Below are positions 22,169 to 34,215 of a DNA stretch of 64,000 nucleotides, in pieces. The position numbers and the translations under genes were made by a program. Under the pieces are notes generated by a model. That model did not search any database and was not told where the DNA came from. It saw nothing but the letters and a program-made list of their open reading frames with translations. Numbering within the stretch: position 1 is the stretch's first letter; each line of letters starts with the position of its first letter. The DNA comes from Morella rubra (lineage: Eukaryota > Streptophyta > Magnoliopsida > Fagales > Myricaceae), in NCBI GenBank assembly GCA_003952965.2, contig RXIC02000149.1, positions 42,918 to 106,917 of the forward strand. The letters run 5' to 3'.

Positions 22169-23104
22169 TTTTTTTTTTTTTTTTTTTTTTTTTTATTAAA
22201 AAGGACATTTTATATATATGAAAAGCAGCTACAAGAGGAAGAAGGAAAACAGGGCAAGAACGAAAAGCCAAAAAACCAAAAAAGTATACTTAAAATCAGG
22301 GGGGGCTTGGTGCCATTTAACTTCCACATGCTCCTATCAAGGACAAAAGAGCGGGGGACTTCGCCCACAAACGAAAGGGCAGCAGCCCAAGCTGCGACTT
22401 CATGAGCCGCAGAATTGTCCGCTCGAGGGAGCTTGATAGTTGACTAACAAGAAAATCACCGAAGAAGATTCAATGAAGACTGGACGAGGGAGAGAATTTG
22501 CCAAGGCGTAAAGTGTGGTTGGCCACGCATTTGTTGACTTTCAATAACCAACGAAGAGTCGCCAGCCAAAATGAGCTTTGATGGATCGAAATCAAAAGCT
22601 TTAGAGATCGCCAACAAAGTCGCTTCAACCTCGCCAATTAAAGGATTAGTATTAGAAGACTTCTGGGTCCAAGCTTTCAGGATGGCACCATTAGAGTGGA
22701 AAAGAACCACAGCCGCCATGGAAAAATGTGGCCGAATTGCCATATCAAAAGTCATTTTTGAGAGGTCATTCATAGCGAAACTGTGTGCAGGTACTGGTTG
22801 TCGAAGGCAAGGAGAGACCCTCCAGGCAGCCACATGTTCATGGTAATTCTTAAGGACCTGCCGAGATAAGATTAGAGGATTCAGGTAGATATTATCGTGA
22901 ATAATTTGATTTCAGACTCTCCAAATGGAGTTCATGAGAATGACTGCAAACAGTTGAAAAGCATGGGAGTCGGGATAGGGGATGCCCAGAAGAGTGGAGG
23001 GGTCGAGAATAATCTGAATCTAGCGCAGAATACCCAGGGAATCCACATAAAGCGGCCAAAGGGCAACACGTCATATTAGCCTGGAGTAAGAGCAAGAGAA
23101 AATA
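22169..23104 (-). mobile_element. LINE B, 3' part (poly-A tail and RNase H)
   Basis: T26 at 22169-22194 is the poly-A tail seen from the plus strand. The minus-strand frame ending at 22456 encodes a LINE RNase H-like domain: a TFDMAIRPHFSMAAVV segment, GEVEATLLAISKA (Glu), and LAGDSSLVIESQ (Asp). Further right, minus-strand reading gives degraded sequence between the zinc-knuckle zf-RVT domain and RNase H. The element is interrupted at 23104 by LINE A and resumes at 29341. The RNase H frame itself is open, but the whole element is broken. Confidence 0.8.
23089..23104 (+). repeat. Left target-site duplication of LINE A
   Basis: AGAGCAAGAGAAAATA here matches AGAGCAGAGAAAATA at 29326-29340, directly after the poly-A tail, with one base difference. 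Removing LINE A plus one copy restores continuous LINE B coding on the minus strand, reading HHLIFS-C-SYSRLIW across the join, which independently supports the call. Confidence 0.85.
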
Positions 23105-23303
23105 CTGCACATTTGTAAATCAAGCGACTTTATTTGTACGGCTTTCTCTCCGTACTTTTTTTCGCATCCGTACTTCTTCATGAAGTTTTCTAGGGTTCTC
23201 CCTGTGTTGTGGAGGTTTCGTTCTCCCTGTTACGGTGACTCTACCTATCCTTTGGCCTTCTTCTCATCCTTATCTCCCCTCCCTTTACTCCTTTTTATCC
23301 CCG

Positions 23304-25186
23304 ATGTCTCTGTCTCCAGATATGGATTGTCTTGTTCAACGCATCCAAGCTTTAGGCTGGGACGAGTTCCATTCTGTCTTGGAACCAGTTTCATTTGCGG
23401 AGGAACAACTTTTGATGCTCTCGATGGTGGCTAAGGTGCTTGCGGTCAGGCCTATTGCTGCATCAGTTGTTCATGCCACTTTCAAAGTAGCATGGACCAA
23501 TATAAAGGAATTTTTAGTTGAAGAAATGGAGCCTAATACTTACATGTTCCACTTTTTGAAAGAGGAAGACCGTCGTTTCGTCATGCAACTTTCTCCTTGG
23601 AATGTTAGGGGACACCTTATGGTATTTCGGCAATGGGAACCTCTTATGGCTCTCCATGAAGTGTCGTTTAAATCGGTGAACTTTTGGGTGCAAGTGCATG
23701 GTTTACCTCGGAATCGTATGGGGGAAGCCAATGCAAAGTATATTGGGCTGGGAAAGCTGTTGGAACTTGATTCCAATGCGTATCTTGATGTGTCCAAGCG
23801 TAGTTTTTTACGCCTTCGGGTGGAATTTGACCTTGATAAACCGTTGGTGGCCGGCTTTCTTATCCCCCGATCTGGTCTCTCACCAGCTTAGGTGCAGTTC
23901 AAGTATGAAAAGCTTGCAGATTTTTGCTATGCTTGTGGCAGGATTGGCCATATCCAGCACTCTTGTCGTGCAGCTGAGGTTGTTGAAGGAAAACCTTTGT
24001 TTGACTACAAAATGAGGGCCGAGTCCCTTAGTCTTCGCCGGGATCTTATTGTTCGAGTTGTGCAACCCTCCCGTCATGGTGGTGTTGGACAAAATTCATC
24101 TTCTCCCTCATGGAAGTCTTCGTCTGATAATGGTGGTTGCTCCTCAGTGCAACCGTCTATGGTGGCTCAGCGGTCGGTGGTGGTTTCTGGGGAGGAGTTG
24201 GCTAGTTCTCAGCACGCAACCTCGTCTGGAAGTCTGTGCGGGGTTTTTCCCATTTTGGCAAATATTAGCTCCTCGGGTAATCTGTTATCTGCTCCTGAGC
24301 ATGCTTCTGCTTCTGGTTGTATCACTGAAATGGAAGTTCCTGCTAAGGCTCAGACTACAGGTCAGCCCTCTCTGTCTGCTGCTCTGGGCACTCGCCAGAC
24401 AAACTCTGTTGACTTTCCTCTCCTGGGGGGTGTTTCGGATGCTGTTATTTCTGAGGCTGAAAGCAGTGTTCTCCTTTTTTTCTAGTCCCGCGTTGAAAGC
24501 TTCGTTTGGGATAGGCCAGGCCAAGAAAGCTGTCCCTGCCCGTCTCGTTTCTCGTCGAAGTTTGAAAAGGAGTGTTCTGCCCAAGGTATCTGTCTCTCCT
24601 TCTGGTGATGTTCTGTCTCTATTTGAGAAGCTGGACTGTGCTTCCCACGTCAATGAGGCAGTGTGCGGCCAGTTTCTAGTCCCTTTGCTGACAAGGGTAA
24701 AAAGCCATGGTTGATGCTGGTGAGCCTTATCCGACTACTTTGCAGGGGTCTTTCCATCGTCTAGTTGATGGTCCTCTTGCTTCGGCCCAGCCCATACCAA
24801 CCCTTTCTCTTGGCTTTCCTGTGGTTCCGTTTAGTTGTCCTTCTAAATGGAAATCTGAATTTTTCCATGATGTTGCGTTTGACTCTAAGCGTGGGGTCTC
24901 TTTGACCCGTTCTCCTATCAAGCGGCATGGCTTGGTTATGGATAAGCCTGCCTTCAATGCGTCTTTGGACCCCGACCCTGCTGATCTGGAGGAGCATCTT
25001 ACTTTGGCTGTTCTGAAAGCCAAGCGTGCTAAGATTGCTCTGCGGAAGCGCCAATCTCCGCATAAGTATGTTCTGGTTGATGACAATTTGGATTCGGCTT
25101 CTGATGATGTGCCGCATGTGCAGCTCTCCTTTACTTCCAAACCGGGCATGGTGGTGGGCCCTCAACCACCCCCAGTGGGTCAATGA
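23304..25186 (+). pseudogene. LINE A ORF1 (RNA-binding, DUF4283 and zinc knuckle)
   Basis: The frame opens at ATG 23304 (MSLSPDMDCL). Residues about 30-190 show the DUF4283 pattern, including a PWNVRGHLMVFRQWEP stretch and NFWVQVHGLP. TAG at 23889 interrupts, probably a former Trp codon, and the same frame continues with a CX2CX4HX4C knuckle (CYACGRIGHIQHSC, about 23926-23967). A T-run at about 24474-24482 shifts the frame, and another shift precedes 24707, from where the rest stays open to TGA at 25184-25186. ORF1 proteins of this class bind the element RNA in the ribonucleoprotein. The stop overlaps the ORF2 start as ATGA. Confidence 0.85.
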
Positions 25187-28100
25187 GAGGACTTTATTGG
25201 AACTGCCACGAAATTGGTCGAGTGGCGGCAGTTCGAGAGCTCCGGTCTTTGGAGAGGAAGTTGTCTTTAGATTTCTTGTGTCTTTCTGAAACTAAAATTT
25301 CTGATGTTCAGAGCCCTTTGCATAGAGTTGGTTTCTTTTGCTTTGTTGATTTTCCCCCTGTTGGTCACCATGGTGGCATCGTCTTTGCTTGGAAACCGGG
25401 GGTGTTGAACTTGTTGCTATTAATCAAAACTCTGTTAGTTTGTTGGTGTATTCTGATCCTTCTAACTCCCCCTGACTGATTACTTGTGTTTATGGTCCCA
25501 CTAGATGGCATTTGAAAGATGCTTTTTGGTCGGGTTTGGATGATTTGGCAATTCTTTTGGTGGCCCTTGGCTTTGTATGGGTGACTTTAACTGCTTGCTT
25601 GCTGATTGGGAGAAGAAAGGTGGTTTGCCTCTTGCTTCTTCTTCCCGTAACCCTCTTCAGTTGCTTATTGATTCTCATGGCTTGATTGATCTTGGCTTTT
25701 GTGGCTCTCCCTTTACATGGTCTAATAATAGAAGTGGGCTGGCTAACATCAGGGAGAGATTGGATCGCGCCTTGGCAAATAGTGATTGGAGAACTTATTC
25801 CCGCGTGCTAAAATTTCCCACTTGGTTCGGTCGGCCTCAGATCACTCTCCTTTGCTATTGGAAACAGATGGTGGTGCGATTGCTCTGAAGAAACCTTTCC
25901 AATTTGAATCTTTCTGGTTAAAAGATGCTGGTTATGAGCAGGTGGTTCGTAGTTGTTGGGCTATTAATTCGGTTGGATCCCCGGCCTTTCGTTTGTGTCT
26001 TCGTACTAAAAATACAAAGAAAGGTCTTCGGGACTGGAATAAGTCCCATTTTGGCTGTCTGCAAGAAAATATTTCTAAGTTGAGGAGTAGTATCGCTTGG
26101 GTCCAATCTCAGGATGCTTCCAATGCTTTTTGTGCTCTAGAGAAGAATCTAATTGTGGTTCTCAATGAGGAGTTGAGAAAGGAGGAAGAAATGTGGCGTA
26201 TGAAGTCTCGCGAGATTTGGCTCACCACTAGGGATCTCAATACCAAATATTTTCATACTTCTACAATTATTCGTAGACGCCGCAATTCCATTGAGTTTCA
26301 TTAATTGAAGAGGGTGAGTGGCTCTCTTCCAGGGAAGACATTGGTTGCTATATTTCGAATTATTTTTGCCATATGTACCGCTCCATTCAACCAGTAGTTC
26401 CTGCTGATCTTGAAGGGTTGCTATCTTCAGTTATTACCCCTACTGGAATGCTGTCCTTTGTGCTATTCCTTCCGTTGAGGTAATTCATTCCACTTTACTC
26501 TCTTTGGGTTCCTTTAAAGCCTTGGGTCCTGACGGGATGACTGCTATTTTTTATAAGAAATTCTAGAATATTGTGGGAGGGGCTGTTGTTGATATGGTGC
26601 AATGCTTCTTTATATCTGGTTTTATGTCACGAGAGATTAATACTGTCATGTGGTTTTGATTCCTAAAAGGGAGTGTCCCACTCAAATCTCCCAATATCGA
26701 CCCATTAGCCTTTGTAATGTGGTCTCTAAACTGATCACTAAGATTTTGGCTAATCGTTTGAGAATGGTGATTGATAAGCTTATTTCACCCCTCCAAGCTG
26801 CCTTCGTACCTGGGCGCCATATACATGAGAATTCTATTTTAGCCCATGAAATTTTTCGTTTTGAAGAAGCCAGGACAGGTCGCAAATTGATGGCTATTCG
26901 CGCTGATATTGAAAAGGCTTATGATAGTATGGAATGGAAGCTAATTCTTTGGCTATGGAGCGGTTTGGCTTTGATCCTCGTTTTATTGGATGGGTTGAGC
27001 AATGTTTATCTTCAGCTTCTTGCTCTATACTTCTGAATGGTACCCCTTTTGGTTTTATTCGTCCTTCTCGGGGTTTGCACCAAGGCGATCCGATGGCGCC
27101 TTTCCTCTTCATTATTGGATTTGAGGTTCTCTCCCACCTCCTTATGACAGCTGAAGCTAATCGCCTCATTCATGGCGTTTCCATTGCTCGTGACGCCCCA
27201 CCTATTACCCATCTTCTCTTCGCGGATGATCTCTTATTATTTACCCGGGCCACAGTTGGGGAAGCTCAAGCGGTGATGCATTGTTTGATTAATATGCTGG
27301 TTGGTCTGGTCAGCGCCTCAATGTTCGTAAGTCTTCTATTAGTTTCAGTAAAAATACTCGGAATGATACTAAGCATGATATTTGTGGTATTTTGAATCTG
27401 AGGAATTCTGATAACCTGGGCAAGCATTTGGGTGTTCCTGTTATTATTGGCCCTAATAAAAGGCAGATTTTCTCTGATCTAGTGGCGAAGGTTAAAAACA
27501 GTGTAGAAGGTTGGAAGGCGAAACTCCTTTCGCAAGCGGGGCGTACGGTTTTGATTAGATCTGTTGCTTCTGCCCTTCCTATTTATACCATGTCCCATTA
27601 TCTTCTTCCCAAATCTGTGTGCTCGCAAATTGATTCTCTATTTATGAGATTTTGGTGGGGCTTCAAGGCTGAAAAGAGGCATAACTGGACTCCTAAATCT
27701 TGGTCGTCTATTTGCCTTTCCAAATCTGAAGGGGGGGTTTGGTCTTCTACCCATGTGGAATATTAACAGAGCCTTGGTGTTGAAATTAGCTTGGGCTATC
27801 CACTTGGATTCGGCTGCTCCATGGATTGTGGCCCTCAAAGCCAAATACTTGTGTCCCCATTTGTATGGGATTCTGCACGTGTGGCCTCTCCCTCGTGGGT
27901 TTGGTAGGGAATTGAACAATTGAGTGATTATTTTCGCAAAGGCTGTTGTTTCCAAATCTCCTCTGGTAATGCAGTGCGGACCTGGCTGGACCCTTGGCTT
28001 CCCTTCAGGGATCGGTTCATTCCCCTCCCGCGCGATCCTTCCCTTCCTCTCGATGATTATTCTAAAATGGTGGATTTTATTCTTCCTAGTACTAGTTCTT

Positions 28101-29271
28101 GGGATGTGGACAAGATTCGGCATGTTTTTTGTCCACATGATGCTGATATTATTCTTGGTATTCATCTGCCGGCCACTCCTTCTCCTGATCGCATTATTTG
28201 GTTTCCGGATTCCAAAGGTACTTTTACGCTTAAATCTGCCTATACTTTATTTGATGATAACCCTCCTTCTCCCTCGCATGCGACGTCGACTTCACTCTGG
28301 CGGACTATTTGGACTCTGAATTTGCAAGATAGACTCCAGATGTTTATCTGGAAGGTTGCTTCCAATATCTTGCCTTGCAAAGCTGCTCTCCGCCGTACTC
28401 TTCCTATGAGTCCTGCCAATTCGCTTTGTGTTTTTTGTGAATTAGAAGAGGAATCCCTTCAACATATTTTCTTCTATTGCCCCCAAGCTGTTTTATCCTG
28501 GCGAGAGTCTCCTTGGGGTTTACAGACGTCAAGGTTTGTTGGTCGCACTATTCTAGATTGGATTTCTGCTCTTTTAGATTCCGGTTGCCCTCCTTGGGTT
28601 TTTGGAAGATCAAGCCGATCATCTTATTCGGTATGGGGCTATCCTTATGGATGTTATTTGGTTTTCTCGTAACCGCATCATTCATCAGGGAAAGAGGGAT
28701 GATATTGGGACCATCATTCGGCGTATTCATAGGCTTTATTTGGAGCATTCTCTTGCTTGGTCTGCTAAGCCCTCTGCCGTGCCTGCTGTGTGGTCTCCTC
28801 CCTGCGGTAATTTCTGGAAAGTCAATTTTGATGTCGCCATCAGATCTGATTGTTCGATGTTAGCTATTGTCTATTGCAACAATGATGGCTTGCTACTCTT
28901 TGCATGGACAAAGAGATCGCCTCCCGGTACTCCCCTTGTGGGAGAGGCCCGAGCAGCTCTTTTCGCTGTTAAGGAGGTTTGCCTTCTTTCTTATCCTCTG
29001 GTTGTGTTTGAGGGAGATAACTTACAAGTCTTGCAGTGCTCTCAGCCTTTCGGCGTATTCCCCGACTGGTCCATTGCTCCTATTATCGTGATATTAAAGC
29101 TCTTATGGAAGATCATGTAGCTGGTCATTTTCCCACATTCGGCGAGGGGCGAACTTATTAGCTCACAATGTAGCCAAATGGGATGTTTCTGAAAATTTGG
29201 AAGGATCTATTCCTTCTCGTTGTATCCCATTTGATATTTTGTGTTCTGACAATCCTCCTCCCCCTCCTTGA
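25183..29271 (+). pseudogene. LINE A ORF2 (endonuclease, reverse transcriptase, RNase H)
   Basis: It starts ATG 25183 in an ATGA overlap with ORF1. The AP-type endonuclease begins LYWNC, continues with LSETKIS and GDFNCLL (about 25583), and ends near an ASDHSPLLLE motif (about 25835-25860). The RT region has LIPKRECPTQISQYRPISLCN, FVPGRHIHENSI, a DIEKAYDSMEW block, GLHQGDPMAP and the catalytic FADD box (about 27222-27233). zf-RVT follows at about 28.3-28.5 kb (CVFCELEEESLQHIF). The RNase H domain at 28.8-29.2 kb has VNFDVAI, GEARAALFAV, FEGDNLQ and GANLLAHNVAKW. At least six frameshifts or stops break it. In active relatives this protein nicks DNA and copies the RNA in place. Confidence 0.88.
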
Positions 29272-29325
29272 TTTTGTTTTTGGTGGGGTTGTTTCAATAT
29301 ATTTGCTTAGAAAAAAAAAAAAAAA

Positions 29326-29340
29326 AGAGCAGAGAAAATA
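29326..29340 (+). repeat. Right target-site duplication of LINE A
   Basis: AGAGCAGAGAAAATA follows the A-run and matches 23089-23104 with one base missing. See the left copy for the continuity test. Confidence 0.85.
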
Positions 29341-30258
29341 AGGTGATGCAACGATTCCTCTTGCACACCGCATGAGGGACATAACAGGGAGCCACTAAAA
29401 TGACCATGAAGACGTTGTGCGATCTTCATCCTAGTTGGCAGAATATTCCAGGCGATTTTTCAAAGAAAGAGTTTTAATCGGTCATGCATCTGAAGTTTCC
29501 ATAACTTTTTCAAGTCAATCAGAAGGGCGTGTGCATAGAAGGCAGCTCTAGTGGAGAAGATTTGGTGATAAGCAGACTTTACAGAAAAAGATCTAGAAAT
29601 TGTGGGGGCCCATATAACACGATCAGCCAATAAAAGAGGTGGAATATGAATTTCTAGTATCTTATCTACCGAAGGACGGTCAAAAGTACGTTCCAGCAGA
29701 GATTTATTCCATAAACGAGTTGACGGAATAATAAAATCATTGACCAAAGAATCCGGATTTGCCACCAGGGAGGTATTGAGAGAGCATGGTTTGATTAAGA
29801 GGAGGCCAGGCACCCAAGGGTCCTTCCAGGTGCGAATATTTCATCCGTCCGCCACTAGGAACCATGACGCTGATTCATGCAGGTTGAACGTCGTCAATCA
29901 GCTTCATGGTTTTGGAAAGGTCTTCTGAAAGCTCGTCCTACATTTCCTTGCCTGAGGCATCTAGATGGAACAATGAGTCCGTGAGGGTTTCCATTCATTA
30001 GGATGGAATAAGAGACAGAGGACATGCATTCTTTAATCCAAGAGCGCCACCGAGGATTGAAACCAAACATCTTCAGAACGAGAAGAATAAAATTTCATTC
30101 CATTCTGTCAAATGCTTTTGACATGTCTAACTTGAGCGCAAAGCTACCTTTCTTGCCCTTCTTGTGTACCAGAGCATGAAAAAATTCATGAGTGAAGATA
30201 GAGTCGTCCTGAATAAGGCGACCCGGGACAAAAGCTGAAGGCAACTGATTTGGCGATT
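29341..30258 (-). mobile_element. LINE B, 5' remainder (zf-RVT and reverse transcriptase fragment)
   Basis: The minus-strand frame at 29460-29813 encodes the region before and within zf-RVT (DRVIWAPTISRSFSVKSAY, then LWKLQMHDRLKLFL). Nearer LINE A the minus strand reads a CPSCGVQEESLHHLIFS knuckle. From about 30100 to 30258 it reads SAFVPGRLIQDDSIFTHEFF and KLDMSKAFDRMEW, reverse transcriptase motifs. Coding similarity stops near 30258, so the element is 5' truncated or cut there. It joins with 22169-23104 once LINE A is removed. Confidence 0.82.
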
Positions 30259-32150
30259 AAACATGGGTCAGCCGTTCTGCATGCTTTCCCTCCACCTGCA
30301 TGTGCGCCTCTATCTGGCCAGGACGTCATGCATGGGTCTGCTGTCATGCATGCCTCCCTTTATCCTGCACGTGTGCCTCCATCTGCTTTGAATGATTTCT
30401 GTAAAAGCAGGGGTAAACGTAATCGCGTCTCTTGCCCCCCTTAAACGTATGACCCTGCCTCCCCTGTGTTTTGTACCTCCTCCATCGGCAATAACACTGG
30501 CTCCCCCTGGTATTGCACTGCCTGACCCCAATGCTATTGGTGCTGACTTGATATACTGTCTGTGCTTCATAAGTCTAAGAAAGCTCTTGCTGCTTTCCGG
30601 AGGAATCAGTCGCGTATTAAGAAGATGAATAAGCTCTTACATGCTCTGTCCAAGACTATGGAATAGGATCATTTCTCTGCTCTTTTGGATTCCTAGGTGA
30701 ATGAGGCTGGCCTTGACAAGCCTCCAGCAGGTTCATGATACTGATATCATGGAACTGCCAAGGAATTGACCAATATTCGGTTGGAAGGGCACTTCGGGCT
30801 ATTATAGGGGAGTACAATCCCGACTGTATCTTTTGGAAACTAAGCTTTAGTCCAGCCAAACCTCTACTATTTTGAAAATGTTTCGCTTTGACCTATTTTT
30901 TGTTGTTCCACCTCTAGGTTCTAGAGGTGGTTTGTCGTTTTTGTGGCGCTCCAATATTTCTGTACAAATTCTGGGCTTTAATAGTAATATGATATCGGTG
31001 TTTGTGTATCCTGATCTCCCTCGGCAAGCTTTTATTTTAACCATGGTTTATGGTCCTTCTCGCTATCATGATAAACGGTTCTTCTAGGACAACTTACTTG
31101 CATTGGTAGATGCTATCACCGATCCTTGGCTTGTCATCGGTGATTTTAACTCAGTCAGCTCCCAACTTGAAAAACGTGGAGGTCTCCCATTCGCCTCTTC
31201 CTCTAAATCTGGTCTTCTCCATTTTATGAACACATCGGGCATGGTTGATTTAGGGTTCAATGGAAACCTGTTCACTTCGAACAATGGTAGAATGGGCGGT
31301 GCTAACATTCGTGAAAGATTGGACCCCAACTTAGCCAATCCAGCTTGGCGTGTTTTATTTCCTACCGCTTCAATTCTACATGCTCCAGTGACAGTCTCTG
31401 ATCATCTTCCGCTTATCCTCAATTCTGAAGGCCACAACAACTTACCACGCCATCCTTTTAAACTTGAAGCTATGTGGCCCTGTGGGTACGTGATCCTGGA
31501 AGCTTTTATACAGTCGCTACTGTATGGGACATGCACGTGCTTGGTCACCCGGCTCTAATTCTCTCGCGAAAGCTCAACTTGGTTAAAAGTGCTTTACGTA
31601 AATGGAATCTTCAGCATTTTGAGTTTATTAAGGACCGCCTCAGATATCTCCATCAGTCTCTAGATGTCATCCAACAATTGACCCCATCAGCCAATAATCA
31701 GTAGTTAGAACTCTCCATTATAGGCGCCATTTAGGAGTAGCTTCTTCGTGAACAGACTCTATGGCAACAACGCTCCAAAGTGGAATGGTTGGTATCCAAA
31801 GATTTAAATACTAAATTTTACCACTTGTCAACTGTGGTCCGGCGAAATAGGAATTTAAATAAAATAATCTACAGCTGCGTAAAAATCTCAAATTTCCATT
31901 CAGGGCGACGACAATATTTGGCTCATTGGCAGAAGAGCGATTGGCGACAGTTTTTTGAAATTCTACGAAGAATTATACTGATCCTCGCATCCCACTGTTC
32001 CCTTCGATTTGGCAAAACTTATCGGTCCAGTACTCACACCTTCTGATGTTGCTGTTTTGGATTCTATTCCCACGGGTGAGGAGATTTGGTCCGCCGTTAA
32101 ATCTTTAGGCTCTACTAAAGCACCGGGCTCCGATGGGAAGAGTAAAAGTT
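30259..32150 (+). mobile_element. LINE C fragment (endonuclease and start of reverse transcriptase)
   Basis: A plus-strand LINE remnant. A Pro-rich ORF1 tail at 30.26-30.6 kb contains imprecise tandem copies around GCATGCTTTCCCTCC. The endonuclease starts near 30740 (SWNCQGI), has GDFNSVSSQLEKRGGLPFASS at about 31138, GANIRERLD, and a VSDHLPLIL motif at about 31395. The region before RT includes VSKDLNTKFYHLSTV. An RT start with STKAPGSDG ends near 32130. Stops and frameshifts are frequent. It ends where the T-run of LINE D begins. Confidence 0.78.
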
Positions 32151-32164
32151 AGTGTTGGTATAAC

Positions 32165-32530
32165 TTTTTTTTTTTTTTTTGCTTTTTCTTGTTAAGATGA
32201 ACTAAACCAACTAAGAACTACATCAGTGTACAAAGCAGATGCGCATGAATAAAAGACACAAAAAAGCTTCCTAGAAGCAACCCGCTTAGCAATGAGATGT
32301 GGTAACATATTCCATCCACTTGGGATCCAGGTAAGAGAGCAATCACTTTGGCGCGAAAAAAATTCCTTGAGATTCCCCACATTCTCATCCAACAGTGGTC
32401 TCGGAATAGATGAATGCTCCAAAACTAATCGATTAAGAACCTGACAGTCAGTTTCAAAATCAATAGCCGAACAGCCACGATCCATCGCAATATTGGTGGC
32501 AGTTATTAGTGCCGATGCTTTTCCAAAAAG
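32165..32530 (-). mobile_element. LINE D, 5'-truncated tail with RNase H end
   Basis: A T-run at 32165-32180 marks a poly-A tail on the minus strand. The minus frame ending at 32192 encodes the C-terminal half of a LINE RNase H domain: AIDFETDCQVLNRLV (Asp) and CSLTWIPSGWNMLPHLIAKR (end motif). It appears to be a short 5'-truncated copy placed between LINE C and LINE E; no target-site duplication was found. Confidence 0.7.
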
Positions 32531-32689
32531 AGAATTGATGCTGAGAAATCACTTCATGTACACATGACCGAGAAAGCCTTCCGAGTCTGTAAAAGAGGTA
32601 GCTAGGACAACCATCTTGTTCTGAATAGCAGCATAGAGAGACTGTTCAGCAAATGAGGAGTCAGCTTAATGGACTGGATCAAACTTTTT

Positions 32690-33721
32690 GGAAGGATCTG
32701 TGAAAACTACAAGTCTGTGGAAGATTAAAGTTACTCCTTTGGAAGGTGGCTATGATCTCCTTCCTACGAAAAATAGAATTGCAACACAAATTGGGATTGA
32801 GGTGGAGAATCAAGAGCCCTGTTCTTTATGCCAGTCTGCCACGAGACCATGCGACATCTGATGCTGGAGTGCTTCTTCTCCCAAGTGATTTGGCTAGTAG
32901 CCCTTGGCCAATGGATATTTTTGCATTGGGTAACATCTCTATGGTTGAATGGAATACCCTTATTCTTCATCAGAGGAGACTAGAAGTATTGTTGGAGGAG
33001 GTTCATCGCTTTCAGATTTATGCAACCAATGCCACGGACTTAATTTGGTTCCCATCGAAACTTAGCGGCTCATGGGAAACCATTTAAAGATCCCCAAGCC
33101 TTGGTTGTGGAAGTAAAACAAGCATGGTGTCAACATTGGGAGGCATGGAAATGGTAGAAGTAAGAACCCCCTAACTAGATCTGGAGTCCCCCACCTCCAC
33201 AATCCATTAAAATTAATGTTGATGCTACTGCAGCAGCTGTCTTGAGGGACTCTCATGAGGTGTTCAAGGGAGCTTTGGCAATAAAGTTGGCAAACATGAC
33301 ACCGGTGGAGGCAGAAGCTAAAGCAGCAAAATTGGGATCCTGGAAGCTCAAAGAAGAGGATTTAATGGCATTATAATTGAAGGAGATTCCTCTATTGTTT
33401 CCTCTGCTATTAACTCTTTCCCCCCTGAAGGATAAAATTGAAGATTCATGACCCTGCGGGGACATTCGGTTGCTTCTTCAATGTATTTCACCATGTAAGA
33501 TGTGATTTGTTAGTGTTTGAATGTTGATGCATGTATTCCGTGTCAAATTTTTGCGCATCATCTTGTTCGTTGGGTTGCTTCCAGAATTTCTTCTGGAGAT
33601 TACCTCTTTGTTCCAGAGCACTTGGATGGATTGTCTTGGTGTATGTGGGATTTCAACCCCCTTAGGTGTCTTTCGTTTGTCTATATGAATAAAGTTTTAA
33701 TTTAATCAACAGCAAAAAAAA
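32690..33721 (+). mobile_element. LINE E fragment (zf-RVT, RNase H, poly-A)
   Basis: Reading with frameshifts gives LWKIKVTPLEGG, DLLPTKNRIATQ, CSLCQSAT then a shifted MRHLMLECFF (zf-RVT), then SIKINVDATAAAV, VEAEAKAAKLGSW, IIEGDSSIVSSAINSF and IFAHHLVRWVAS (RNase H). An A-run at 33713-33721 ends it. It could be the continuation of LINE C after LINE D inserted, but most of the RT is missing between them, so I keep it separate. Confidence 0.7.
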
Positions 33722-33844
33722 AGTACTGTGATATATATGCAATGCAAAAATCTCAAATTTCCTTTTCAAAGGAACAAACCAAATAAATTGGCTAGCATTA
33801 TCAACAAGACATACATAAAGAGTTGATTTTAGTCTGGCCTTGAA

Positions 33845-34140
33845 AAGTTATTTGTCCTAATTAAGCGTCATAATTGAAGAATGGCAACATCATGAGCATA
33901 TCCTAACCATTGGTGCCATAAGCTATAATTTGTTATCTAGAACCGGGAACTGATCAGCGCACCTCCTTATTGGCTGGAAAAATATAGAGGTTTCCTTTTT
34001 TACCACCTTTCAGCAGAGTCCGATTAGTACCTTTTCCTTTTATCGTAAATTCACAAGTCACATCATGTTCAGCAGTATGCTGTCCAACTCTGTTCTAAAG
34101 CCGAAACTAGAAGAACGTTGTGAATGGTAAGAGAATTCTT
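33845..34140 (-). pseudogene. Ty1/copia GAG-pre-integrase fragment
   Basis: The minus strand reads FTIKGKGTNRTLLKGGKKGNLY and then, after a shift, LWHQWLGYAHDVAIL, the signature of the GAG-pre-integrase region of copia polyproteins. No protease or integrase is attached. It is a small isolated remnant, unrelated in position to the copia element at 2-13 kb. Confidence 0.6.
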
Positions 34141-34215
34141 ACTGGTACCAATCTGCGCAGTGCATGTGTGTGTAATAGAAAACAGCGAACCATTTTTGTA
34201 ATTCCTAGCATTAAG

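Larger units (their letters stand above)
23105..29326 (+). mobile_element. LINE A, near full-length L1-type element with RNase H
   Basis: A 6.2 kb plus-strand non-LTR retrotransposon with leader, ORF1, ORF2, short 3' UTR and a 16-A tail (29311-29326), flanked by 15-16 bp target-site duplications. Domain order is DUF4283-like, CCHC knuckle, endonuclease, reverse transcriptase, zf-RVT, RNase H, as in plant L1 elements. It inserted into LINE B. Its frames carry several stops and shifts, so it is probably immobile now, although some breaks could be sequence errors. Confidence 0.9.

Noticed and set aside
22147..30270. Target-site duplication for LINE B
   Set aside because: The bases before T26 (GCATACACC) and those near 30258 do not match, so the 5' border or the insertion history is unresolved.
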